Below, piece after piece: positions 1 through 7,545 of a stretch of 35,038 bases of DNA (positions within the stretch are counted from its first letter, which is position 1; the number at the start of each line of letters is the position of its first letter). The stretch spans positions 1 to 35,038 of the forward strand of contig CAWUKV010000023.1 in the NCBI GenBank assembly GCA_963923025.1. Reading direction: 5' to 3'. This stretch comes from CAWUKV01 sp963923025. GTDB taxonomy: Bacteria; Cyanobacteriota; Cyanobacteriia; Phormidesmidales; Phormidesmidaceae. Below the pieces are notes generated by a model. The model did not search any database. It worked only from the letters and a program-made list of their open reading frames with translations, and had not been told where the DNA came from. The position numbers and the translations under genes were made by a program.

Positions 1-418
1 GATAGTAATCAGGCGAGCAGGTGGCCACTTCACGCTCCCAGTCGTAGGAAAGGCCTAACTCCTTAAGCTGGTCGCGCATCTGGGCAATATTTTGGTACGT
101 CCACTTAGCCGGGGGAATACCCCGGTCAATAGCGGCGTTTTCAGCGGGCAGACCAAAGGCATCCCAGCCCATGGGATGCAGGACCCGGTAGCCCTGCATA
201 CGGCGGACACGGGCAATTACGTCGGTGATGGGGTAGTTGCGCACATGGCCCATGTGCAGGTTCCCAGAGGGGTAGGGAAACATGGACAGGGCGTAAAATT
301 TCTTTGGACCTTCTGCACCGGGCGCGGCAGCTTTATCCACAGCAGCATCTAGGCGCTGCTCGGCCCAGGTTTGCTGCCATTTTTTCTCAATATCTGCAGG
401 GGTATAGCGAGACTCCAC
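1..418 (-). CDS. leuS: Leucyl-tRNA synthetase, N-terminal part (cut by window edge)
   Basis: Class Ia aminoacyl-tRNA synthetase that charges tRNA-Leu in the cytoplasm. I translated the minus strand directly. The product opens VESRYTPADIEKKWQQTW and carries the class I signature HMGH in the context SGNLHMGHVRNY near residue 48. The conserved HPMGWDAFGLPAENAA follows, all typical of bacterial LeuRS. About 139 codons are present and the rest of the roughly 850-residue protein lies before base 1. The start is a GTG at 418 with AGAGGA about six bases upstream, which fits the usual LeuRS N-terminus. It is divergent from the cyclotransferase gene, and a palindromic repeat sits between the two starts. 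No anomaly is seen in the visible part. Confidence 0.95.
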   Translation of the reverse strand, partial: MESRYTPADIEKKWQQTWAEQRLDAAVDKAAAPGAEGPKKFYALSMFPYPSGNLHMGHVRNYPITDVIARVRRMQGYRVLHPMGWDAFGLPAENAAIDRGIPPAKWTYQNIAQMRDQLKELGLSYDWEREVATCSPDYY

Positions 419-457
419 GCCCGATTCCTCTAATTTTGCGGCTGTGCTTCACCATTC

Positions 458-552
458 TATAGCAGCCGCCAGTTCCGACAAGGCTGCGACACCCAGTATG
501 GTTGCTCCAAGAAGCGCACAACCATACTGGGTGTCGCAGCCAGATGGCGCAA
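458..552. repeat. Palindromic MITE-like repeat, copy 1
   Basis: This contains a perfect 23-bp inverted repeat: arms at 482-504 and 519-541, starting GGCTGCGACACCCAG, around a 14-base loop. The outer left end reads TATAGCAGCCGCCA. The right end (GATGGCGC) is a degenerate partner. A second, diverged copy lies at 1079-1183, on the other side of the cyclotransferase gene. Size, terminal inverted ends and high self-complementarity suggest a small non-autonomous mobile element or REP-like element. No transposase is visible in the window. As RNA it would form a very stable hairpin in the leader of the cyclotransferase gene. Confidence 0.7.
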
Positions 553-614
553 TGACGATGGCTGGTTTTGGGGCAGAATGCAAACTTATGGCGTTGGACG
601 ATTCTCTATCCGCA

Positions 615-1040
615 ATGACCCGTGTGTTTGTCTACGGTACGCTCAAACCAGGTGGCCAGTATCACGACGAATACTGCAGCGAGTATCTGGTGGAAGCCGT
701 AGCTGCGATCGCACCCGGTCAGCTGTACGATTTTCCCCACCTGGGCTACCCAGGTATGACAGTAGGCGACGGCTGGGTCCACGGCTACCTGCTCTCCTTC
801 AGTAGCGTGGCCATACTTGAAAAGCTAGACTGGTTAGAAGACTACGACCCTAAAAGTGACCCGGCACACAACGAATACCAACGGCAACAAATCGAAGTGT
901 TTACGCCAGCAGGAAATACTCTGGGGCAGGCCTGGATCTACTCGATGACATCCGAGCGGGTCGCCAGCCAGGGTGGTGTGCGATTAGAGCAGGGTAGTTG
1001 GCTGGAGACGGGATCAAATGATTCTGACCCGCCGATCTAG
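615..1040 (+). CDS. Gamma-glutamylcyclotransferase family protein (AIG2-like)
   Basis: Small cytoplasmic enzyme fold that releases 5-oxoproline from gamma-glutamyl compounds. The chosen start gives 141 residues opening MTRVFVYGTLKPGG, the family's nucleotide-like YGTL signature. The likely catalytic glutamate is E75 in LDWLEDYDP, followed by the conserved YQR segment at 88-90. Reading upstream to an ATG at 444 would add a stretch encoded entirely by the palindromic repeat, so I reject that extension. An ATG at 588 is a possible alternative; none of the starts has a convincing ribosome-binding site. Substrate is not known: members act on glutathione, gamma-glutamylamines or peptides. The gene is flanked on both sides by copies of the same repeat. 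A 5-oxoprolinase that could use its product is encoded at 23.8-27.5 kb. Confidence 0.85.
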   Translation: MTRVFVYGTLKPGGQYHDEYCSEYLVEAVAAIAPGQLYDFPHLGYPGMTVGDGWVHGYLLSFSSVAILEKLDWLEDYDPKSDPAHNEYQRQQIEVFTPAGNTLGQAWIYSMTSERVASQGGVRLEQGSWLETGSNDSDPPI

Positions 1041-1078
1041 TATTTGGCTGTTTGCAACTCTGGCACAGTACAGCTAGG

Positions 1079-1183
1079 TATAGCAGCCGCCAGTGACCCT
1101 AGGACAAGGCTGCGACGCCCCATGGTTTGATGCCAAGCAGGACCGTCATACTCGGTGTCCTAACCTATGTGGCGCTAGCTATA
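1079..1183. repeat. Palindromic MITE-like repeat, copy 2
   Basis: This copy begins TATAGCAGCCGCCA and ends TGGCGCTAGCTATA, which are imperfect inverted copies of each other. Inside is GGACAAGGCTGCGAC, also seen in copy 1 apart from one base (CGACAAGGCTGCGAC), with partially complementary GTGTCC near 1155-1160. The central stem is more degraded than in copy 1. The length is about 105 bp. Together with the 458-552 copy it brackets the cyclotransferase gene. Confidence 0.65.
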
Positions 1184-1331
1184 TCTAAAGTCTGTACTGT
1201 TGCTACGCCGAGCCTAATGACTCATGTAAACTGCTGTCCACAAATGAGCAAAAAGATGTGGTGATGGTGACACAGCGAGTGCGGGCAAAGTAGCGGGGCA
1301 CATAGGAACCGCTGATAGGGCTCCTATACGG

Positions 1332-1367
1332 AGTCTAGTAGTCAGTTCCGTAGTCTAGTGGTCAGTT
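1332..1367. repeat. Two direct repeats of 16 bases, period 20
   Basis: AGTCTAGTAGTCAGTT at 1332-1347 recurs at 1352-1367 with one mismatch (A to G). It lies downstream of the DUF4114 stop codon (that gene is on the minus strand). No function can be assigned. Confidence 0.5.
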
Positions 1368-1428
1368 ATGAAGCTGGGGAACTCGGTCTCTACACATCTG
1401 TTGCCGGGACCTGGCCTACTGACCTGCT

Positions 1429-2631
1429 CTACACCACTGCGAACTGAACAACGACATCATCAAAGTCAGCGTCGCCTAGGCCAGCCTGGTCTTCAAAGCC
1501 AAAGGTGTTGTTACCCAACAGCTTGACATGACTGTCTCCGGTGGTATTAGCTCCTGCATGGCCGAAATAGACTTCGCTAGTGGCTGCATCGCTGCCATTG
1601 ACAATTAGGAAAGTGCCGAGATAACTACCACCCGTAATTTCAGCAGAAAACGTGCTAATTTGCCCGTTGACACCCGTTAGGGAAACGTCCAACTGACGAG
1701 CAAGGGCAGCTTCTTTGTAGCCTGCGTCACCGGGATTTAACGTATTGCCCGTGAGGGGATCGACAATGCCGCCGCTTGCCGTATCGGTTTGATACAGGCC
1801 GACCGTATTGTTAAAGTCAGCCTCACGGTAGACCGAAAATACTACCCCGACACTGCCCGTTTGCCCTGTTAGGTCGATAGCATCGGCATCCTGTGAGAGC
1901 AGATTGGTTGTTGCGGTGCTATTCGTCAGGCTACCAATGATCACGGTACCATTGCCAAAGTCAATCGAAATGGTGCCGTCTTGGTTACGCGACAGCGTGG
2001 CTGTACGGACCTCGCCATCTTCTACGATCTCAACTTTTAGGTACTGCCCCGCTGAAATTAAGTCAGCATCAATGGAAAATGTCGGAGAAAATGCTCCCGG
2101 CAGCCCGCTAGTATCAATCACGGAGAATCGTTCAATCTCGGCTGGGTTTTGCCCTAGCGAATCCACGCTGTAGATAATGACCTCGCTGGCGTTCTCAATG
2201 CTGAGTTGAGACATGTCGAAGCTGATGGTGTTAGCCGACGCCAAATCGTTAATTTGTAATATTGATTCGTCTTCGATGGGCGATAGCGTGCCAGCGCTGC
2301 TATCTGTGACGTAAATTGCCAGCGCTTGAGACGCAACGTTGCCAGTCTGGTTTTGGTTGACGATAACGTTAGACGTGACGGTCATAATGCTGAGCTGGGT
2401 GCCGTCAGCCACTTGATCGTCTATGCCTGTTAGCGTTACTGTTTGCGGGTCTGACCAGTTTTCGGTCGTGAATGTGAGCGTGTTGGTCGACAGGGTTACC
2501 TCTGTCGCATCACTGTTGGCCAGGGTAAGAATTATTGTTTCGGTCGGCTGCTCAGTTAAAACAATGGTGAAAGTGTCTGTTTCTTTCTCTCCAAGAATGA
2601 TTTGACCTGGATTAATTGAAAAATTAGTCAT
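1429..2631 (-). CDS. DUF4114 domain protein, probably exported or surface-associated
   Basis: A 400-residue, acidic, Thr/Ser/Asp-rich beta-sandwich protein with few cysteines. Residues about 1-100 resemble the repeat module found in large cyanobacterial surface proteins, with the hallmark ENWSDPQTVTLTGIDD near residues 77-92. The C-terminal 85 residues match DUF4114, ending with the characteristic FGFEDQAGLGDADFDDVVV. The DUF4114 module is known from large secreted, often calcium-binding, bacterial proteins. No signal peptide is visible, so secretion, if it happens, would have to use a type I-like C-terminal route; that is inference. The start ATG has AGGAGTTA about nine bases upstream. It is divergent from the TAXI gene, with a 328-base shared upstream region. 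Function is unknown; adhesion or S-layer-like roles are possible. Confidence 0.8.
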   Translation of the reverse strand: MTNFSINPGQIILGEKETDTFTIVLTEQPTETIILTLANSDATEVTLSTNTLTFTTENWSDPQTVTLTGIDDQVADGTQLSIMTVTSNVIVNQNQTGNVASQALAIYVTDSSAGTLSPIEDESILQINDLASANTISFDMSQLSIENASEVIIYSVDSLGQNPAEIERFSVIDTSGLPGAFSPTFSIDADLISAGQYLKVEIVEDGEVRTATLSRNQDGTISIDFGNGTVIIGSLTNSTATTNLLSQDADAIDLTGQTGSVGVVFSVYREADFNNTVGLYQTDTASGGIVDPLTGNTLNPGDAGYKEAALARQLDVSLTGVNGQISTFSAEITGGSYLGTFLIVNGSDAATSEVYFGHAGANTTGDSHVKLLGNNTFGFEDQAGLGDADFDDVVVQFAVV

Positions 2632-2959
2632 TTATAACGGTAACTCCTGGCGGGTCGAGCGATCGCAGGTGTTTTATCAGTTCTGCTGCTCGGTGTCTTA
2701 CCATCTTGCCCGTGGCATTTGTACGGGTAACGACGGATAGTCACACCTAGAGTGACAAAAATTCACCTGTTAGAAAATAGCGAATAGCTGAGATACAGAT
2801 AGCGCTCGTAGGGGTTGCCTTCCATCGCTGTCAGTAGCTTGGTTCGCCTGTTGGAGTTTAAAGACTGACTCGCACGTCCTCTGCACTAGAATGAGGTGGT
2901 CGAAGCATTGTCCCAGACACGATTGCCTAAAGCATAGTAGAACAGATTGAATCGTTGAC
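2632..2959. other. Divergent intergenic region, likely promoters for both flanking genes
   Basis: This 328-base region separates the DUF4114 gene (minus) from the TAXI receptor gene (plus), so it should hold promoters for both. It contains one HIP1-like GCGATCGCA near 2660 and an inverted repeat at 2740-2756. No small gene was recognised; the minus-strand frame running from 3051 to 2770 is antisense to the TAXI start and looks spurious. Confidence 0.45.
2740..2756. promoter_or_regulatory. Candidate operator, GTCAC-N7-GTGAC
   Basis: A perfect 5-bp inverted repeat separated by seven bases lies in the divergent promoter region, about 110 bases before the DUF4114 start and 200 before the TAXI start. 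The symmetry fits a dimeric regulator. The cognate regulator is not known, and so short a palindrome can arise by chance. Confidence 0.25.
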
Positions 2960-4600
2960 ATGGCTGAGCTGGAAACACCGCGTGAAAAGCAAAGTTGGAT
3001 GGAGCGCCAGCTCGACCGGCTGCTAAAGCTGTTGTACGACCGCTTGTTCAAGCCACTAGATCAGCTGACAGTAGTATTACGGCTGTTCTTGGTCATAGCG
3101 CTAACCGTCTGGTTTGGTTTCACCATCGTTGATCTGGGACAGTCGCTCAGCTTTAACGTTATCCACCGTCCGGTCTACCCAGTTACGTTCGCGGTGGGCG
3201 GCTCTGGTGGGGAGAGCTACATTCTTGGCAAGGCGATTAAAGAGGTGGTCGAAGACTACTACCCCAACGTTCGGTTAGATCTGTTAGAAACGATTGGCTC
3301 GGTTGACAACATCAACCGTTTAACGGCTGGAGAGGCCGACCTAATTACCGTGCAGTCTGACATTACCCCTGGCCCAGAAGCTCAAACGGTAGCCACACTG
3401 TATCAAGATCTGTTTCAGGTAATTGTTCAAAATCAGGGCGATATTCAGCAGTTCACCGACCTGAAGGGACGACGGATTGGACTACAGCGAGAAAGCGGCC
3501 AGTTTCGGTCGTTTATGGAGGTGGCCAACCATTTTGACCTGGCGGTAGAAGACTTTGACTTTGTTGGGGTAGACGACGACGAAGCGGCCTTTGCCTTTGA
3601 GGCGGATCGAGTAGATGCCATCTTTCGGGTGCGGGCACCGGGTAACTGGATTATTCGAGACATGGTAGAGCTGCACCGGGGTCGGCTGCTGCCAATTGAG
3701 CAGGTCTCGGCCATGAAGATTAAGCACCCGGCCTTTCGATCAGCAACCTTGCCGAAAGGGACCTACCACGGCAGCGACCCGATTGAGCCCCCCAAAGACA
3801 TTCCGACGGTGGGGGTCTACAAAATGCTGTATGCCAATGAGCGAACTAACAAGCGGGTGGTGCAGGCTATTGCCACGATCCTCAAAGAACATCACCAGGA
3901 GATCTCTAACGCGATTTCCCGAGATACGGTAGAGGTGAAGCCGCTGGTGGCTAACATTGGGCGGCCCAGCAGCAGTTTTGGTATTCCGATTCATCCGGGT
4001 GCGATCGCGGCTTACAAACAAGCCAAAACGAGTCCGTCGTTTGTGGTCAAAAACTTTGACTTTTTAGCGCTGCTGCTGTCAATTGTGGTACCCGTCGCGT
4101 CGTGGATTTGGGAACTGCGATCGCGGGCTGAGAAGCGGGGTAAAAGCCTGTGTGAAGGCTACATCAGCGACATGATTAAGCTGATGGACGATGGGAAATC
4201 GTCTGGGCAAACCCTGGCGCAACGCCGAGAGGGGCTGTACCAAATTTTTGACCGGGCAGCCCAAAAGCTGTTGGACGAAGACATTTCTCAGGAAGCCTTT
4301 CGCACCTTTAATGAGGCTTACAAAACCGCCTGTGAAAAAATTGAGCGAAATATTGTTGCTGATGCCCAAGAGCAACAGCTGATTGAACAGCACATAACGG
4401 CCCAGTACATGCAGGACCTGATGTTCATCCATCAGGAAGATAGCCTGGCCTATGGGGAAAGTTTGCACAAAGTCGAACTGGTTTTGCAGCAGGCGCTGGA
4501 CGACTTGGCGAGTGATCGTATCTCACAAGAATCGTTCAGCGTATTTATTGAAGTTTACAACACCATCAAAGAAGGACTGAAGCGCCGGTTGCCTCTGTAG
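2960..4600 (+). CDS. Membrane-anchored TAXI-family TRAP solute-binding protein with cytoplasmic tail
   Basis: A 546-residue protein. Residues about 37-58 form a membrane helix after a basic N-terminus, with no cleavage site. Residues about 74-354 are a TAXI-type periplasmic binding domain, with the family features FAVGGSGGESYILG (77-90), TAGEADLITVQSD (122-134), DLKGRRIGLQ (167-176) and a late Tyr-rich hinge. Residues about 366-386 form a second membrane helix. Residues 387-546 are a charged, helical cytoplasmic tail containing an internal duplication (ISQE at 442 and 521). TAXI proteins normally deliver substrates to TRAP permeases, but no permease gene is in the window. The next gene, 72 bases downstream on the same strand, encodes an M50 protease. 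A receptor or sensor role is therefore as likely as transport. The ligand is unknown; glutamate-like or other carboxylates are typical of the family. Confidence 0.85.
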   Translation: MAELETPREKQSWMERQLDRLLKLLYDRLFKPLDQLTVVLRLFLVIALTVWFGFTIVDLGQSLSFNVIHRPVYPVTFAVGGSGGESYILGKAIKEVVEDYYPNVRLDLLETIGSVDNINRLTAGEADLITVQSDITPGPEAQTVATLYQDLFQVIVQNQGDIQQFTDLKGRRIGLQRESGQFRSFMEVANHFDLAVEDFDFVGVDDDEAAFAFEADRVDAIFRVRAPGNWIIRDMVELHRGRLLPIEQVSAMKIKHPAFRSATLPKGTYHGSDPIEPPKDIPTVGVYKMLYANERTNKRVVQAIATILKEHHQEISNAISRDTVEVKPLVANIGRPSSSFGIPIHPGAIAAYKQAKTSPSFVVKNFDFLALLLSIVVPVASWIWELRSRAEKRGKSLCEGYISDMIKLMDDGKSSGQTLAQRREGLYQIFDRAAQKLLDEDISQEAFRTFNEAYKTACEKIERNIVADAQEQQLIEQHITAQYMQDLMFIHQEDSLAYGESLHKVELVLQQALDDLASDRISQESFSVFIEVYNTIKEGLKRRLPL

Positions 4601-4672
4601 GATTCGACAAAAGGTTGAGCCGGGTTACGCGGACGGGAACGCTAGCTATCAGGGCTATTTACCGATGAAGTT

Positions 4673-7468
4673 ATGTTGTTCTGGCTAGCGCCACTGTTGT
4701 GGCATGTTGTGTCTGCGCTTGCAGCTATCGTTTCCATCTTTGTAGGGCTGCTGACATGGCAGCTGATGCAGCAGGTTTATCTGTGCGATCGCGTCAAGCC
4801 AGAGTCGGCCCCGCCCGATGAGCTCATTGATTTTTTTGAGCGGACGATGGCACCGCTGGTAGCACAGCAGTTCCAGCTAGCGGGATACTACACGGTCGAG
4901 ACGATACAGGGCACCGTGCAGTGGGCCGCACTACTCCACGACGAAGCTCAGCGAATTTACGCGGTGATTATTCCATCTAACACCGCAATCGATTCCGCCA
5001 GTATTTCATTCACAACCGTGTTTGAAGGAGACATCAGGCTAACGTCGGTCAACGAGCGCCTGTACGGCATCTTTTCGTCAGCTCCAAAGAACATTATTCA
5101 AAGCCATCACCTGACGACCAGCACTCAATTACTGGCCATGCACCAGCAGAGTATAGCGGACTTGGCCCGGACGACGCCTTTTCTGTCACTATCGCCCCAG
5201 GCCTACACCGAGAACTACAACGCCTATATCTTGAAAGAAGCGGAGCGCTGGGTTCAGCAAAAGGAAGTGTCCTGGGTAACGCCTCAAGTCCTTTATCGAA
5301 TGAGATTTGGGGCGGCCCTGCAGGGTGCCGTCAAGCTACTCTGGGGAATGGCGGCGGGCGCTTTTTCTCAGCCTGCATCGGTTGATAGCTCTGCGGAACC
5401 CAGCGATGCTGCTGCTGAGCAAGAATATACCGCTTTTCAGCAGTTCCAACAGCCGACGACGCAGCCGGTCTCGCGTCGGAAGCGACTATGGCTCTTTTGG
5501 GTGACGCTGGGTTGCTTTGTGGCCGTTTATGCCACTCATATGACTCCCATCAGTCTAATCATCTTTGTGGCTGTGCTGATGCTTCACGAGGGCGGTCACC
5601 TGTTGGCAATGAAGCTGTTTGGCTACCGTCAGGGAGGCGTGCTGTTTGTGCCTTTTCTAGGGGCTTTAGCCACTGCCCGCAAAGACAATGCCAGCCTGAG
5701 CGAGAAGGTGTGGATTTCGCTGGCGGGTCCACTGCCGGGAATCGTGATCGCGCTACTTTTTTCTATTGGCGTCACCCAAGGATGGTTACCGACATCGCCA
5801 TGGACAACCGAGGCCATTAGCATTTTGATTGGGCTCAACCTCTTTAATCTGTTGCCGGTGTATCCACTAGATGGGGGACAGGTTGCCGACCTGCTGGTGT
5901 TCTCTCGTTATCCTTACCTCGGGCTAGTTTTCAAGCTGTTTGGCATTGTGGCGCTACTCCTCCTGGCGCTGATGGTTCAGGCCCCTTTGCTGATAGCTTT
6001 TGCGCTTTTGATAGGCATTACAATTCCTTCGACGTTTCGGCTTGCCAAGGTTAACCGTCAGTTGCACCAATCGCTAGCCCATCAGGTTAACCCCGCAATA
6101 TCGTCAGAAGAGACGGCAAAGCTGGCCTTTCAGCAGATGCAGCAGTCGGCCTATCGCCAGCTAACTACGCAGCAAAAACACACCCTGGTCAAAGGCATTT
6201 TAGACAGTCGCAGAGAACTAGCCGCACCGCTGAGCAGCCGACTAGGGCTGTCGGTGGTTTATTTGGGGAGTTTGGTGCTCGGCTTAGGGTTGGGATTCCG
6301 GGCGCTTTGGCTATTGCCCGGTGACGAGAATTTTGCAGAGAGCGATGTTGCAGATGCTGAATTGGCGTCGGGTATTCCTGCTGCAACGCCCTACCTGTGC
6401 CCGACTGATAGCCCCTCAGCTGCAAGTTCGACAGACATGGCAGTGGCAGATGGCACAGGCCTGATGCAAGAGCGCCAGCGAACCGTGATTGCTACCTTTG
6501 ATACGGCTGACCAAGCCCAGCAGGCACTAACATCGGTTCAGCCTCAGCTCGGCGCAACCGATGCGGCGCAGCTATTGGCCAATACGCTGTTCGTGTCTAC
6601 CTTTGATCGCACAGCTAGCGATCGCTGGTCTGCCACTCTAGCTTCAACCGCAACTCAGGTTCTCATTCAAGATGCCGTGGATGGGCTGCAGCCCTCACTA
6701 CGAATCACGGCCACTGCCACCGACCAACAGCACATGCAGCAGACCGCTGATGAGTTGAGCAATTTCTTCGAGTTGACATACTCCTTCACGAATCTAGTGC
6801 CGCCCTGGTCAGTTGAGCCCGCTTTAACACCGGATCAGGTTCGTGCGCGTCATACTTACGTGACACTTATGACAGCTCAACAAGAGTCATATGAAGATAG
6901 TGGTTCAGTAGGTTTCAACCTCTTTTGGTCTATTGCAGGAGCACTGACGGGTAACCAGAGATGGATTGCCGCAGCCGGAGAGAATTGGCAGCTCAAGGCC
7001 AACCAGGCAGCACAAGAAGCGGCTCAGACTCTCTCAGAAAGCAAAGATGCTGATACCGACACGATTGATCTCTTTTTGCAGGAGCTAGGGCTGCAACAGC
7101 AGCAGATGTCAGCGGTTTATGATCGCTACGATGGACTGAATGAAGAGAACTCTCTGGCTGACTATGAAGCAGCTCACGAACGTTATCAGACGGCGCTTGC
7201 TGAGACAAATACTAAAATAGCCCAGCGCTTAGGCGCGATCGCACCTTCCCAAACCTCTAATATAAGCGACGGCTATGACAGCATTGGCAACTGGATATCT
7301 GGCGAGGTGTATCACACCGGAGATCAGCTCAGCATCGACTACCTCATCTCGTCTCAGCCCCGGACACTACTACCCGAGATTACGCAGTACCTGTGCAACG
7401 GCGAGTTTACAGACATTCGGTATGAGTTCGTCGAACCTGCCGAGTATGCGGCTGCAGAAGACTTTTAA
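4673..7468 (+). CDS. M50 (site-2 protease) family membrane metalloprotease, large
   Basis: A 931-residue protein, much longer than standard site-2 proteases (about 350-500). It opens with a membrane helix (about 5-32), followed by an uncharacterised 230-residue domain. A multi-helix M50 core spans about 270-460. The zinc motif is HEGGH at 305-309, within VLMLHEGGHLLAMKL. AGPLPG lies at 351-356, and the third ligand D400 is in LLPVYPLDGGQVADLL. A further helix near 525-550 precedes a polar C-terminal region of about 380 residues, probably outside the cytoplasm, rich in Gln/Ala and unassigned. M50 enzymes cut transmembrane helices of regulators within the membrane. The gene follows the TAXI receptor by 72 bases on the same strand, so co-transcription is likely and a functional link is plausible. 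The start ATG has only a weak ribosome-binding site. Confidence 0.88.
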   Translation: MLFWLAPLLWHVVSALAAIVSIFVGLLTWQLMQQVYLCDRVKPESAPPDELIDFFERTMAPLVAQQFQLAGYYTVETIQGTVQWAALLHDEAQRIYAVIIPSNTAIDSASISFTTVFEGDIRLTSVNERLYGIFSSAPKNIIQSHHLTTSTQLLAMHQQSIADLARTTPFLSLSPQAYTENYNAYILKEAERWVQQKEVSWVTPQVLYRMRFGAALQGAVKLLWGMAAGAFSQPASVDSSAEPSDAAAEQEYTAFQQFQQPTTQPVSRRKRLWLFWVTLGCFVAVYATHMTPISLIIFVAVLMLHEGGHLLAMKLFGYRQGGVLFVPFLGALATARKDNASLSEKVWISLAGPLPGIVIALLFSIGVTQGWLPTSPWTTEAISILIGLNLFNLLPVYPLDGGQVADLLVFSRYPYLGLVFKLFGIVALLLLALMVQAPLLIAFALLIGITIPSTFRLAKVNRQLHQSLAHQVNPAISSEETAKLAFQQMQQSAYRQLTTQQKHTLVKGILDSRRELAAPLSSRLGLSVVYLGSLVLGLGLGFRALWLLPGDENFAESDVADAELASGIPAATPYLCPTDSPSAASSTDMAVADGTGLMQERQRTVIATFDTADQAQQALTSVQPQLGATDAAQLLANTLFVSTFDRTASDRWSATLASTATQVLIQDAVDGLQPSLRITATATDQQHMQQTADELSNFFELTYSFTNLVPPWSVEPALTPDQVRARHTYVTLMTAQQESYEDSGSVGFNLFWSIAGALTGNQRWIAAAGENWQLKANQAAQEAAQTLSESKDADTDTIDLFLQELGLQQQQMSAVYDRYDGLNEENSLADYEAAHERYQTALAETNTKIAQRLGAIAPSQTSNISDGYDSIGNWISGEVYHTGDQLSIDYLISSQPRTLLPEITQYLCNGEFTDIRYEFVEPAEYAAAEDF

Positions 7469-7545
7469 ATAGGACTTTAGTTGAGTGTATTGAGAGATTT
7501 CCCAACAGGCTCAGAATGACAGACCGTCGGCCATCAAAGCTTCGC

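Larger units (their letters stand above)
1041..1428. other. Intergenic region with repeats, no gene seen
   Basis: This 388-base gap between convergent genes holds the second palindromic repeat copy (1079-1183) and a short direct repeat (1332-1367). I found no convincing small reading frame with a ribosome-binding site on either strand, no tRNA, and no hairpin followed by a T-run. It looks like a site that collects repeats. Confidence 0.5.

Noticed and set aside
444..614. N-terminal extension of the cyclotransferase from an ATG at 444
   Set aside because: It is encoded by the palindromic repeat, and family members start at MTRVFVYGTL.
2154..2336. Frames antisense to or out of phase with the DUF4114 gene
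   Set aside because: Codon shadows; the DUF4114 frame has domain signatures and a ribosome-binding site.
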